DNA of 64,000 nt. Origin: Legionellaceae bacterium. GTDB taxonomy: Bacteria; Pseudomonadota; Gammaproteobacteria; Legionellales; Legionellaceae. How positions within the stretch are numbered: the first letter of the stretch is position 1; the number at the start of each line of letters is the position of its first letter. A program made the position numbers and the translations under genes. Under the pieces are notes generated by a model. It saw nothing but the letters and a program-made list of their open reading frames with translations. It did not search any database and was not told where the DNA came from. Below are positions 1 through 9,296 of the stretch, piece by piece. The stretch covers positions 62,001-126,000 of the forward strand of contig JAFIFT010000020.1 of assembly GCA_020831865.1 (NCBI GenBank). The letters are read 5' to 3'.

Positions 1-164
1 ACATGTTTTACATATGGACAATGGTTACAAATAAACATAATCAGGGTGGCGTTCATTGGTTTTTGCTTGTTGAGCTGAAACAAACTATGGTCCAGTACAT
101 TGATTAAACTAAAATTAGGGGCAATAGTCCCCAGTGGTAGCATGGCAGATGGTGTCTTGCTCAT
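1..164 (-). CDS. Thioredoxin-like (redoxin/AhpC-TSA) protein, 3' part missing
   Basis: Reading the minus strand from an ATG at 162-164 gives an open frame that runs off the left edge of the window, so only about 54 N-terminal residues are seen. It begins MSKTPSAMLPLGTIAPNFSL and reaches FICNHCPYVKHV. The CNHC pair followed by PYVKH is typical of the thioredoxin-fold redoxin subgroup, probably a thiol-disulfide or peroxide-handling enzyme. A GAGGA ribosome site precedes the start, which lies 10 bases after the stop of the upstream membrane protein. It is therefore the fourth gene of the minus-strand operon that begins with phosphatidylcholine synthase. The fold is clear; substrate and exact role cannot be told from this fragment. 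Confidence 0.75.
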   Translation of the reverse strand, partial: MSKTPSAMLPLGTIAPNFSLINVLDHSLFQLNKQKPMNATLIMFICNHCPYVKH

Positions 165-174
165 AATATCCTCA

Positions 175-699
175 TTAAAAAATGATATCTAAATATTGCA
201 AACTCGCTTTCAGTATAGCCTGAATGGCAAATAATGAATTCAGAATAGCCCAAAGTAATGATATGCGTTCTGTATTGACACTACGATAAAAAGCATAGCT
301 ACTGATACATACGCAGCCTGAAAATAAAATCCATTGTTGTGGGTAATGAAAGGCCAGTGATAACAGTATAATGCCGGTTAATCCGAACCACAACCAGGGA
401 TTTTTCAGGCGTCCTGCCAATAGATAATACACGGCCAGTTGTAAGGATAGCAATATGGGTAAGGCAATTTGAATGCGCTCATGCAGGCCGAGCATAATGC
501 TGAAATGCCCAGCCAACAAAATAGTTTCAAGACCAATATAAAAAATCAATTTGAAATGGATGGCTGTCAGGAGCAAAAGAAACGCACCCAGTACGTACCA
601 GGGTTGTGGATAGGGTTGTGCAATACCGTACAGCTTGCTTAATGCACCTATAATACCGATGCTGATAAACGATAGATCGCGTACGTTATAGTTTACCAC
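175..699 (-). CDS. Polytopic inner-membrane protein of unknown function
   Basis: This 174-residue protein is dominated by hydrophobic stretches (about residues 12-24, 34-52, 56-70, 78-94, 101-115, 122-136 and 145-165), so it should have roughly six membrane segments. I recognise no family motif. The start is a GTG at 697-699, overlapping the last codons of the preceding secreted-protein gene by 7 bases, which indicates translational coupling within one operon. The genes on either side encode a secreted protein and a redoxin, so an envelope role is possible, but that is inference only. Confidence 0.7.
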   Translation of the reverse strand: MVNYNVRDLSFISIGIIGALSKLYGIAQPYPQPWYVLGAFLLLLTAIHFKLIFYIGLETILLAGHFSIMLGLHERIQIALPILLSLQLAVYYLLAGRLKNPWLWFGLTGIILLSLAFHYPQQWILFSGCVCISSYAFYRSVNTERISLLWAILNSLFAIQAILKASLQYLDIIF

Positions 700-1169
700 T
701 TCAACAATATCCCTTTGGCAATCGCCGCTTTAATAATCTGTTTTTGCCCTTGGTTGACCGCGACCCAGTAATTTCCCATATTGCTCAGTGCAAATTTAAC
801 CCGGGGATATTGGCAGATATCCAGTACTTCCGAGCAGGCTACGGGTATTACCTCTTTTTTTTCATGGATAAAGCAGGCAAAGTGAAAGCTCGGGACATCA
901 GACGCGAAGGCGGACCAATTCGAGGCGTTGATTTTTGCGCTCAGCAGCGGACTCATAAATACTTCACGGGTTTCGTGTCGCTGCAATTCAATGGTGGTTT
1001 TGCTTTTATTTTGTATCAGATAAAAGGTTTGTTTGCCCGTATCATTTAAAATGAGAAAAGGATTTTGGTAAGAAAATCCACTGACTTCACAACCTTGCGG
1101 ATAGGCATAGACACCGGTTGTGGCGAGTAATAAAGGGACACTGACAAAAAGGATAAGTGCGTGTTTCAT
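693..1169 (-). CDS. Small secreted protein, possibly EnhB-like
   Basis: The 158-residue product has a clear signal peptide (MKHALILFVSVPLLLATTGVYA) and a mature part starting YPQGCEVSGF. It contains four or more cysteines likely to form disulfides (CEVSG, FACF, ACSEV, DICQYP) and ends with a conserved-looking stretch, FALSNMGNYWVAVNQ. It follows phosphatidylcholine synthase with a 4-base overlap, so the two are co-transcribed. The composition and the cysteine pattern remind me of the Legionella 'enhanced entry' protein EnhB, but this is from memory and not certain. It should reside in the periplasm or be exported. Confidence 0.7.
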   Translation of the reverse strand: MKHALILFVSVPLLLATTGVYAYPQGCEVSGFSYQNPFLILNDTGKQTFYLIQNKSKTTIELQRHETREVFMSPLLSAKINASNWSAFASDVPSFHFACFIHEKKEVIPVACSEVLDICQYPRVKFALSNMGNYWVAVNQGQKQIIKAAIAKGILLKW

Positions 1170-1954
1170 TCTAAGCCCTTAGCTTTATTTTTTCGTGCGA
1201 TTAATCTTGATTTAATAGAAGGATACCAGCTTCGATAAAAACTTAACGAAAGATAGAGCCCCACATAGAAGAGAGATATGGCCAGCCAAAAGTGAGAAGG
1301 ATGCGGATATTGCCACAGAATAAAGGCACAGCTGATGCCAAATAATCCGGAGAACATATGCATCAGTATTTTTAGCAGGTTGGAGTTGGTCAAATAATCG
1401 AGTCTGGAAGGGTAAACATATTTGATGGGCACAAAAATTAAGACTGATAATATGCTCAGAACCAGCGCATTGGTAGTGGCACTGCTGGAAAAGATAAACA
1501 AATAAAATACCACAATATTCCAATAGCAGGGAAAGCCCTTGAAAAAGTGATCCGGTGTTTTCGCATCGGACTGACAAAATTGATAGGAGGACGTCAATAT
1601 AATGAGACAGAGCACCGCAAAACCCACGCTTTCGGGCAGCATGTCAGGTTTATGATACAAAAAAAATGATGGAGTGATGACGTAGTTAAAATAATCAACA
1701 ATATTGTCCAGTAATGCCCCATCAAAACGCGGCAAAATTTCCTTGACCTGCAATTGTCGGGCAAAGCTACCATCAATCGCGTCTATCAATACGGCGAGCC
1801 CCATAAACCATAAGGCATGCACATACTGACCTTGTTCAATCTTGATGAGGGTGAGCAAACCGGCTATGGCTGCGGAGGCAGTAAAAAGATGCACCATCCA
1901 GGCGCCTAAATGGCGGAGTGGGTGATAATGCGGTTGGGGCAGGGTCATTAGCAT
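1166..1954 (-). CDS. pcs: Phosphatidylcholine synthase (CDP-alcohol phosphatidyltransferase)
   Basis: The enzyme condenses CDP-diacylglycerol with choline to make phosphatidylcholine in the inner membrane, a route found in bacteria that live with eukaryotes and can use host choline. The CDP-alcohol transferase signature is intact at about residues 58-89: DAIDGSFAR, then FDGALLDNIVDY, supplying the D-G-A-R and G-D-D metal-binding residues. About eight hydrophobic segments follow the signature, and 262 residues is normal for Pcs rather than for phosphatidylglycerophosphate synthase. The call assumes the first ATG; an ATG two codons later is equally possible. It heads a four-gene minus-strand operon continuing to the left edge. 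Confidence 0.88.
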   Translation of the reverse strand: MLMTLPQPHYHPLRHLGAWMVHLFTASAAIAGLLTLIKIEQGQYVHALWFMGLAVLIDAIDGSFARQLQVKEILPRFDGALLDNIVDYFNYVITPSFFLYHKPDMLPESVGFAVLCLIILTSSYQFCQSDAKTPDHFFKGFPCYWNIVVFYLFIFSSSATTNALVLSILSVLIFVPIKYVYPSRLDYLTNSNLLKILMHMFSGLFGISCAFILWQYPHPSHFWLAISLFYVGLYLSLSFYRSWYPSIKSRLIARKNKAKGLE

Positions 1955-2160
1955 GATTCCGATAAGTTATATTTATACCTCATTAAAAAATAGTAACAAC
2001 ATTTAGATAGGATTAGCAATAATCTCGTGGTCTTTTAAGGCATAGGGTTCGTTTTTTCTGTGTTTGAGGTTATATTTCCCTCTACATGGTCTACACTGAA
2101 AATGACAAAAATCTGATACCATAAAGTGGAGTACACTTTCTAGAGAACAGGAACGAAGAC

Positions 2161-3534
2161 ATGGCTATCCTTCAGACCATCAATCCGGCTACCGGTCAGA
2201 AAATAGCGGATTATACGCTAAGTACCGAGGACGAAATAGGGCAGCGCATAGAAAGGGCGCATACCGCATTCCTGAACTGGCAGGAGGTTTCCCTTGCGGA
2301 ACGTTCTGCGTTGATGAATCATCTGGCTGGAAAACTCAAGCAGCAGAAAGCAGAATGCGTGCATCTCATGAGTACGGAAATGGGCAAGCCACAAACTGAG
2401 GCTGGTCAGGAAATTGACAAATGTATTTGGGTTTGTCAGCATTATGCCGAACATGCCGCAAACTATCTGTCTGATCAACCGATTGCTACAGAGTATCAGA
2501 CCTCCTACGTCACGTATCGACCAATCGGCGTTATTTTTGCTATCATGCCCTGGAATTATCCTTTCTGGCAGGTGTTTCGCTTTGCTGCACCTAATCTGAT
2601 GGGGGGAAATAGTGCGCTTTTAAAGCATGCGGCCATTGCCAGTGGTTGTGGCCAGAAAATAGCCGCCCTAATCGCTGAAGCGGGTTTTCCCGAGGGATTA
2701 TTTCAAAGCATCATTATGGACAGCAGCCTGAGCGCTACTACTATCGGTCATCCGCTTGTTGCGGGCGTGACGTTGACCGGTAGCGACCGGGCGGGGCGGG
2801 CGGTGGCGCGAGCGGCTGGCGAACATCTAAAAAAAGTGGTTCTGGAGTTAGGCGGCAGTGATCCCTACTTGATTCTGGACGATGCAGATCTGGATCGCGC
2901 GGCTGAGTGCATTATCAAGTCGCGGCTAAGTAATGCCGGGCAAGTCTGTATCGCGGCAAAACGCGTCATAGTCCATCAGTCTGTAGCCGCCGCATTGGAA
3001 ACTAAAATTCTGGCAGGGATGAAAAGCTATATCCCATCCGAGCCGCATACTGCGACCTGTCTGCTGGGACCTCTGGCGCGAGATGACTTGCGGACGACTC
3101 TGCACCAACAGGTTCAGGAGTCTATAGCGAAGGGGGCAACCTTGCGGGTGGGAGGCAGGATACCGGCCGGTGACGGCTTTTATTATCCGGCCACCTTACT
3201 GACGAATGTACAGCCTGGCATGCCAGCTTTTGACGAGGAACTTTTTGGGCCAGTCATCGCTTTGATCGGAGCAAAGGATACCGAACAGGCCATTGAGCTG
3301 GCCAACCAGAGTCCTTATGGGTTAGGAGCCGCAGTCTTTACGCGTGATACGGCAAAAGGTGAAGCGATCGCAAAAAACCGACTGGAAGCGGGTTCGTGTT
3401 TTGTGAATACCATGGTGTCTTCCGACCCCCGGTTACCGTTTGGTGGAATTCGGCAATCTGGATTTGGTCGTGAGTTGGCCGCCGAGGGCATTCGTGAATT
3501 TATGAATATTAAAACCGTGGTGATGGCCAAATGA
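2161..3534 (+). CDS. gabD: NAD(P)-dependent succinate-semialdehyde dehydrogenase
   Basis: This 457-residue aldehyde dehydrogenase is most like the Sad/GabD branch that oxidises succinate semialdehyde to succinate, linking GABA-type catabolism to the TCA cycle. Visible motifs are the cofactor-site PWNYPFWQVF (130-139), the general base Glu229 in LELGGSDP, the nucleophile Cys263 in NAGQVCIAAKR and the EELFGPV motif. At about 457 residues it is of the shorter Sad type. An AGGA site precedes the ATG. Its stop overlaps the start of the next gene (ATGA), so it is translated together with an L,D-transpeptidase-fold protein, an unusual pairing. Substrate assignment is by family resemblance. Confidence 0.85.
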   Translation: MAILQTINPATGQKIADYTLSTEDEIGQRIERAHTAFLNWQEVSLAERSALMNHLAGKLKQQKAECVHLMSTEMGKPQTEAGQEIDKCIWVCQHYAEHAANYLSDQPIATEYQTSYVTYRPIGVIFAIMPWNYPFWQVFRFAAPNLMGGNSALLKHAAIASGCGQKIAALIAEAGFPEGLFQSIIMDSSLSATTIGHPLVAGVTLTGSDRAGRAVARAAGEHLKKVVLELGGSDPYLILDDADLDRAAECIIKSRLSNAGQVCIAAKRVIVHQSVAAALETKILAGMKSYIPSEPHTATCLLGPLARDDLRTTLHQQVQESIAKGATLRVGGRIPAGDGFYYPATLLTNVQPGMPAFDEELFGPVIALIGAKDTEQAIELANQSPYGLGAAVFTRDTAKGEAIAKNRLEAGSCFVNTMVSSDPRLPFGGIRQSGFGRELAAEGIREFMNIKTVVMAK

Positions 3535-4013
3535 ATATTGACTGGATAAAAATAAAGATAGCCACCCAGACTCTCGAAACCTATCAAGCAGGCGCCTTGG
3601 TGCAGCGTTATTCTATTTCTACGGCTAAAAATGGTGCCGGAGAATGGGAAAATTCGGAGTGCACTCCTCGTGGTCAGCACCATATTTATGCCAAAATTGG
3701 TGCTGACGCTCCCCTAAACAGCGTTTTTGTGGCACGACGATGGACGGGAGAAATTTACTCGCCCGTGCTGCATCAGCAATACCCAGAGCGGGATTGGATT
3801 TTAACCCGCATTCTACGACTGGCCGGTGATGAGCCTGGCCGCAATAAAGGCGGGCAATGCGATTCACTCAATCGGTATATTTATATTCACGGAACGCCGG
3901 ATTGTACGCCCCTGGGAACCCCTGGCTCACGGGGTTGTATCCGAATGGCAAATGCTGATCTTTTGGCATTATTTGCGGTGACTCAAATACGAACACCTGT
4001 CATGATCGAATAA
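3531..4013 (+). CDS. L,D-transpeptidase (YkuD domain) protein without signal peptide
   Basis: The 160-residue protein is essentially one YkuD catalytic domain. It has the hallmark HGTP at 120-123 and SRGCIRM at 133-139, with Cys136 as the nucleophile that would attack a tetrapeptide stem to form 3-3 peptidoglycan cross-links or attach a protein. There is no signal peptide or lipobox: the N-terminus reads MNIDWIKIKIATQTL. Either export uses another route, or the protein works on a cytoplasmic or recycled muropeptide. The start overlaps the dehydrogenase stop by four bases. There is no other transpeptidase or peptidoglycan gene nearby. Confidence 0.85.
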   Translation: MNIDWIKIKIATQTLETYQAGALVQRYSISTAKNGAGEWENSECTPRGQHHIYAKIGADAPLNSVFVARRWTGEIYSPVLHQQYPERDWILTRILRLAGDEPGRNKGGQCDSLNRYIYIHGTPDCTPLGTPGSRGCIRMANADLLALFAVTQIRTPVMIE

Positions 4014-4085
4014 TAGTTGTCCCCAGTGCGGTAAGGCTGAAAAAATTTGCAAAATGTAAGCGCGGTAGGCCATTGGTTCTATCGC

Positions 4086-4110
4086 TTTCTGATATCAGAA
4101 ATTATATAAT
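4086..4110 (+). promoter_or_regulatory. Promoter and palindromic operator candidate for glutamate dehydrogenase
   Basis: A perfect -10 hexamer TATAAT lies at 4105-4110. Directly before it, 4086-4101, is a perfect 16-base palindrome TTTCTGATATCAGAAA covering the end of the -35 position and the spacer. That is a typical repressor position. About 35 bases separate the -10 from the ATG, which has a GAGGTGAG ribosome site. The binding protein is unknown. Confidence 0.5.
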
Positions 4111-4144
4111 CTAAGTCAATATTTTCATCTGGCGAGGTGAGTGG

Positions 4145-7100
4145 ATGTCCTATAAGTTTGAAGAAGGTAAAGATCAGATCATTAATGCGGTCGTGTCTTT
4201 GGTTGAAAAGAAAATGGCCGATGATCAAAAAGAGAAGTGCGTTGCGTTCGTCAGGCAATTTTATGAAACTGTAGCACTGGAGGATCTGCAAACTTGGGAT
4301 GTTGATGATTTGTATGGTGCGGCAGTCAACTTTTGGGCTCTGGTGGAGACGCGAAAACCGCATGAATCTAAAATTCATATTTATAATCCGGATTATGAGC
4401 GGCATGGCTGGCAGACGACCCACACGGTGATTGAAATTGTGTTGGAAGATATGCCCTTTCTCGTCGATACGATACGGATGCTGATTAATCGTATGGGTTT
4501 TTCAACGCATTTAATTATTCACATGGGAGCCTTTCATCTGGAACGCCATAAAAATGGCACGATCAAAAATGTGTTAGACCGCTTCCATAAACCCACCAGC
4601 AAAAGTAGTACAGAGGCTTTGATCCTGATTGAAATGGATCGCCAAACAGACGCAGAGGTTTTGCAGCAACTGCATGATAATATTGCCCGTGTGCTGGAGG
4701 ATAACAAGGCCGTTGTCGAAGACTGGGGCATCATGCGTGAGAAAGTGAAAGAAGCAATTGATGAGCTCGATCGCGTAAAGGGGTTTATTGATACGGATGA
4801 AATTAGCGAGACCAAGGCCTTTTTAAAATGGATGGAAGACCACCATTTTACTTTTCTTGGAATGCGCGACTATAAGCTTCAAAAGCACAAAGATGAAACC
4901 ATTTTAGAAGCGATCCCAGAAACGGGTTATGGGGTGTTGCGTTCCAATCTTAGTGTTTCCCGGGCCCGCAGTGTTTCTGCTATGAATCCGGAGGCGCGTG
5001 AGCAAACATTGGAAACGGGACGGCCACTGGTGATGTTCAAAACCAGTACCCTTGCCAGCGTTCATCGTGATGCTTACACCGATGGCATCAGTATCAAACG
5101 CTACGATACAACCGGGGATGTGGTGGGAGAACGCCGAATTATCGGATTATACACCTCAGCTGCCTATAACACTAACCCGCGTCACATCCCCTTTCTGCGC
5201 CACAAAGTGAACTGTGTTTTGCAAAAATCACAGATGTCGACTATTGGTCATTCTGGCAAGGTACTATTGAATATTATCGAAACCTTACCGCGCGATGATT
5301 TAATTCAGGCCTCTGAAGATGAGCTGCTCGAAATTGCCATGGGCATTTATTATATGCAGGAGCGCCGGCGTATTCGTATGTTTGCGCGCACGGATATTTA
5401 TCGGCGCTTTGTTTCCTGTCTGGTCTATGTTCCGCGGGAGCGTTTTAATACGGAATTACGATTGGCCATGCAGAAGGTTTTAATGGATGAAATGCAAGGA
5501 CTGAGCTCAACCTTTGCCACCCATTTTTCTGAGTCAGTTTTGGCACGTATCCATTTCATTGTACGCATCGATCCCGCTGCAGATACTGAGTGGGATTTTA
5601 AAAGCATCGAAAGCAAATTGATTGAGGTTGGACGCTCCTGGACGGATGACTTGCAATTATATCTGAAAGAGACCATGGGTGAAGAGCAGGCTAACGTCCT
5701 CTTTAATCGCTATAAAAATGCGTTCCCCTCTTCGTATAGTGAATACCATAATCCACGGACTGCGGTCTATGACGTCAAACATCTTAATGAGCTTTCCAGT
5801 GAAAATCCAATGGGCTTGAATTTTTATCGGCCGGTTGATGATGGAACTGATTATTTTAGACTAAAAGTCTACCAGCATGATCAGATTATTCCTTTGTCTG
5901 ACGTCTTGCCCATTGTCGAACGAATGGGTATGCGCGCTATTAGTGAAAGACCTTATTTGATTCGTTTTGAAGATGGTTCTAACTCCTGGATTAATGAATT
6001 TACGCTTCAGTACACCCGCCCACATCCTATTGATGTGGATGAAATTGGGACCACCTTTCAACAGGCGTTTTTAAATATCTGGTTTGGTCATGCCGAAAGC
6101 GATGGTTTTAATCAGCTTGTTCTGGCTGCGGGTCTCAGCTGGCGTCAGGTTTCTATTTTGCGGGGCTATGCAAAATACTTTAAGCAGATTGCCTTTACTT
6201 TTAGTCAGGAATATATTGAGAACGCTCTCGTTAATCACAGTGACATCACGCGCAAGATTGTCGAACTGTTTGAAATACGCTTTTCTCCAGATTATAGCGG
6301 GAATCGGGAAGAAGAGCAGAATAAGTATGTAGCCGAGATTCTGGCGGATCTCGATACGGTAAGTAATCTCGATGAAGATAAAATTATTCGACAATATGTG
6401 CAGACCATTACTTCGACCCTGCGTACCAACTATTATCAGACAAGCTCTGAGGGACAATATCGTCCGTATTTATCCCTCAAGCTGTTCAGTCGAACTATCG
6501 CCGGGATGCCCAAACCCTATCCCACCTATGAGATTTTTGTGTATTCACCTCGCTTTGAGGGGGTGCATCTGCGTGGCGGCAAGGTGGCACGCGGCGGCTT
6601 ACGCTGGTCTGACAGACCGGAAGATTTTCGAACGGAAATTCTTGGTTTAATGAAAGCGCAACAGGTAAAAAATGCAGTCATTGTTCCCAGTGGTGCAAAA
6701 GGAGGATTTGTTCCCAAGCAGATTCCGCATCATGCCTCCCGGGAAGTGATACAGGCAGAAGGGGTAGCCTGTTATCAGCTGTTTATCCGGGGATTGTTGG
6801 ATATTACCGATAATTTGCAGGAGGGGGCGGTTGTTAAACCGGATGCGGTAATTTGTTATGATGAAGATGATCCCTATCTTGTGGTCGCAGCGGATAAAGG
6901 AACGGCGACGTTTTCTGATATCGCCAATGAAATATCACAAGAACATCAATTTTGGTTGGGAGATGCTTTTGCCTCCGGCGGATCGGTTGGCTATGATCAT
7001 AAAAAAATGGGGATTACCGCCAAAGGCGCCTGGGAGTCTGTAAAACGGCATTTCTATGAAATGGGCCGCAATCCGCAAACGGAAGAATTTACAGTGGTGG

Positions 7101-9049
7101 GTATTGGCGATATGTCCGGTGATGTGTTTGGCAACGGTATGCTGCTATCCAAAAAAATCCGCTTATTGGCAGCATTTAACCATTTGCATATCTTTGTTGA
7201 CCCGGATCCCTGTGCAGAAACCAGTTACGCTGAGCGTGAGCGTTTATTTAAACTTCCCCGCTCCAATTGGTCTGATTATGACAAAAATTTGATTTCCAAA
7301 GGTGGCGGCATCTTCAGCCGGGCATCCAAGTCAATCACCGTAACCCGGGAAATGCGTAAGGTGTTTGGAATTAAGCAAACCGTGGTGGAACCTAATGAAT
7401 TAATCCGTTTGTTGCTGCGTTCGCACGTGGACTTGTTATGGAGCGGTGGTATTGGTACCTACGTGAAGGCACAGTCCGAGTCAAACAGTGACGTTGGCGA
7501 TCGTACGAATGATGGCTGTCGCATCAATGCGGGCCAATTACGCTGTAAAGTGGTTGGTGAAGGCGGAAATCTGGGCTTCACCCAGTTGGCCAGGATGGAG
7601 TTCAGCCTGAATGGCGGTTATATTTTTACTGACTTTATTGATAATTCGGCAGGGGTTAACTGTTCGGATAAAGAAGTGAATATTAAAATTCTGTTGGACT
7701 CTATTGTGGCGAATGGGGATCTCACGGTAAAGCAACGCAATGTTTTACTCAGTGAAATGACCGCAGAAGTATCCCAACTGGTTCTGGCTGATAATTATGC
7801 TCAGGCCAGGGCTATTTCACTGACAGCGGCACAAGGGCTCAATACACTGGAAATGCAAATGCGCTACATCAAAGAACTAGAGCGCAGTGGCAAACTGGAT
7901 AGAGAACTTGAATTCCTCCCGGAAGATAAAGTATTGATGGAGCGTAAATTGACCGGCAAAGGTCTGAGCCGCCCCGGTATTTCAGTCTTAATGTGCTATA
8001 GCAAGACCTTGCTCAAAGAACAGATCCTTGCCACAAATGTCCCAGAGGACGGGTTTTTAAAATCTGTATTGATAAGCTATTTTCCCAAGCCTCTGCAACA
8101 GCAATTTAGCGATCAGATGCAACACCATCCCTTGAAAAGAGAGATTATTGCCACACGAATTAGCAATATCATTGTCAATGAAATGGGCTTTGCGTTTGTG
8201 TATCGTTTGCAAGATGAAACCGGGGCGCCGGTATCCGCAATAGTGCGTGCCTATATGATCGCCAGAACGATTCTGGATATCGAAAATATCTGGAAGCAAA
8301 TTGAGGGCTTGGGTGTATCGATTCCCATTGAAACGCAATTGCAGACGATGTTGCTTTATGTCCGTTTGACGCGTCGGGTAACTCGCTGGTTTCTACGTAC
8401 CCAGCGCCAGGCTTTGTCAATCAGCAAAGCGGTCGAACAATACCGTGATGGTATTTTGGAATTGAAAAAATGCATTCCGGATATATTAAAGGAGTCTAGT
8501 AGGGCAATATATGAGGAACATTACGACAGTTACCTTAATGTCGGTTTCAGTAAAAATCTGGCGCACGAAATAACGGTTTCCCGTGTGATGTTTTCCGCTA
8601 ATGATATTATTCAGGTCGCACAGTCTCTGGAAATGCCGGTGCGGAAAGTGGCCGAGGTTTATTTTGCTTTGGGTGAGTTTTTAGAGCTGGGGTGGATACG
8701 TTCACAAGTGATTGCTCATCCCACTGAAAATCATTGGGAGTCCTTATCTCGGGAAGCCTTGCGGGATGATTTGGATTGGCAGCAACAGCAATTAACCTCT
8801 GGTATTATCCGTTTTGCCAATGGTGAACAGATGTTAATGACCTGTTTTGATCGTTGGTCGGAAGAAAATAAAATGTTGATTGAACGTTGGCAAAAAGTGC
8901 TTGCGGAATTGAAGTCAGCTGCTACTCTCAATTATACTATGTTTTTTGTGGCGATTCGTGAGCTTTTAGACCTGACCCAAACAACGATAGCCCAGTCAAA
9001 AAAACATACAGAAAAGCAGGATAAAAAACTTGCTGCTACCATATCATGA
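4145..9049 (+). CDS. gdhB: NAD-specific glutamate dehydrogenase, large (~180 kDa) type
   Basis: At 1634 residues this is the giant bacterial GDH class that deaminates glutamate to 2-oxoglutarate, ammonia and NADH. It has an N-terminal regulatory half with ACT-like segments (HTVIEIVLEDMPFLVDTIRM near 95-114), a central catalytic domain with GGLRWSDRPEDFRTE and SGAKGGFVPKQ around 815-860, a Rossmann part with VVGIGDMSGDVFGNGMLLS near 985, and the LLWSGGIGTYVK and VVGEGGNLGFTQ segments after about 1100. It is a single gene with its own promoter and a possible palindromic operator. In this setting it fits an amino-acid-fuelled metabolism together with alanine dehydrogenase at 51056. The frame is intact throughout. 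Confidence 0.95.
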   Translation: MSYKFEEGKDQIINAVVSLVEKKMADDQKEKCVAFVRQFYETVALEDLQTWDVDDLYGAAVNFWALVETRKPHESKIHIYNPDYERHGWQTTHTVIEIVLEDMPFLVDTIRMLINRMGFSTHLIIHMGAFHLERHKNGTIKNVLDRFHKPTSKSSTEALILIEMDRQTDAEVLQQLHDNIARVLEDNKAVVEDWGIMREKVKEAIDELDRVKGFIDTDEISETKAFLKWMEDHHFTFLGMRDYKLQKHKDETILEAIPETGYGVLRSNLSVSRARSVSAMNPEAREQTLETGRPLVMFKTSTLASVHRDAYTDGISIKRYDTTGDVVGERRIIGLYTSAAYNTNPRHIPFLRHKVNCVLQKSQMSTIGHSGKVLLNIIETLPRDDLIQASEDELLEIAMGIYYMQERRRIRMFARTDIYRRFVSCLVYVPRERFNTELRLAMQKVLMDEMQGLSSTFATHFSESVLARIHFIVRIDPAADTEWDFKSIESKLIEVGRSWTDDLQLYLKETMGEEQANVLFNRYKNAFPSSYSEYHNPRTAVYDVKHLNELSSENPMGLNFYRPVDDGTDYFRLKVYQHDQIIPLSDVLPIVERMGMRAISERPYLIRFEDGSNSWINEFTLQYTRPHPIDVDEIGTTFQQAFLNIWFGHAESDGFNQLVLAAGLSWRQVSILRGYAKYFKQIAFTFSQEYIENALVNHSDITRKIVELFEIRFSPDYSGNREEEQNKYVAEILADLDTVSNLDEDKIIRQYVQTITSTLRTNYYQTSSEGQYRPYLSLKLFSRTIAGMPKPYPTYEIFVYSPRFEGVHLRGGKVARGGLRWSDRPEDFRTEILGLMKAQQVKNAVIVPSGAKGGFVPKQIPHHASREVIQAEGVACYQLFIRGLLDITDNLQEGAVVKPDAVICYDEDDPYLVVAADKGTATFSDIANEISQEHQFWLGDAFASGGSVGYDHKKMGITAKGAWESVKRHFYEMGRNPQTEEFTVVGIGDMSGDVFGNGMLLSKKIRLLAAFNHLHIFVDPDPCAETSYAERERLFKLPRSNWSDYDKNLISKGGGIFSRASKSITVTREMRKVFGIKQTVVEPNELIRLLLRSHVDLLWSGGIGTYVKAQSESNSDVGDRTNDGCRINAGQLRCKVVGEGGNLGFTQLARMEFSLNGGYIFTDFIDNSAGVNCSDKEVNIKILLDSIVANGDLTVKQRNVLLSEMTAEVSQLVLADNYAQARAISLTAAQGLNTLEMQMRYIKELERSGKLDRELEFLPEDKVLMERKLTGKGLSRPGISVLMCYSKTLLKEQILATNVPEDGFLKSVLISYFPKPLQQQFSDQMQHHPLKREIIATRISNIIVNEMGFAFVYRLQDETGAPVSAIVRAYMIARTILDIENIWKQIEGLGVSIPIETQLQTMLLYVRLTRRVTRWFLRTQRQALSISKAVEQYRDGILELKKCIPDILKESSRAIYEEHYDSYLNVGFSKNLAHEITVSRVMFSANDIIQVAQSLEMPVRKVAEVYFALGEFLELGWIRSQVIAHPTENHWESLSREALRDDLDWQQQQLTSGIIRFANGEQMLMTCFDRWSEENKMLIERWQKVLAELKSAATLNYTMFFVAIRELLDLTQTTIAQSKKHTEKQDKKLAATIS

Positions 9050-9051
9050 CG

Positions 9052-9080
9052 CCATAGCGGTGGTATGCCTATCGCTATGG
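9052..9080. repeat. Inverted repeat after glutamate dehydrogenase
   Basis: CCATAGCG at 9052-9059 pairs with CGCTATGG at 9073-9080 just after the gdhB stop. No T-run follows, so it would be a poor intrinsic terminator. It may act as an mRNA 3' stabiliser or be part of a Rho-dependent end. Confidence 0.4.
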
Positions 9081-9296
9081 GGAGGATTTGGGTAGCATGC
9101 TCCGGTGCAGCTGCCTTTTTTGATAGGGCGGCAGGCAGAATAGTTGATCATCCGCTTAGGGGCTGTTGAGCGTTTAGGGCCTAATGCAGCATGTGTTCAA
9201 GGATGGTCAGCTTTCTGTAACCGCTGTGTGGTTTTTGTGGGTGCCACATGACAGCGTAACAAGGCCCTGTTCTTACGGATTGATAAGGAGTTCATC

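Noticed and set aside
744..1049. 101-codon plus-strand frame opposite the small secreted protein
   Set aside because: The minus-strand frame has a signal peptide and operon overlaps; the plus frame has no support.
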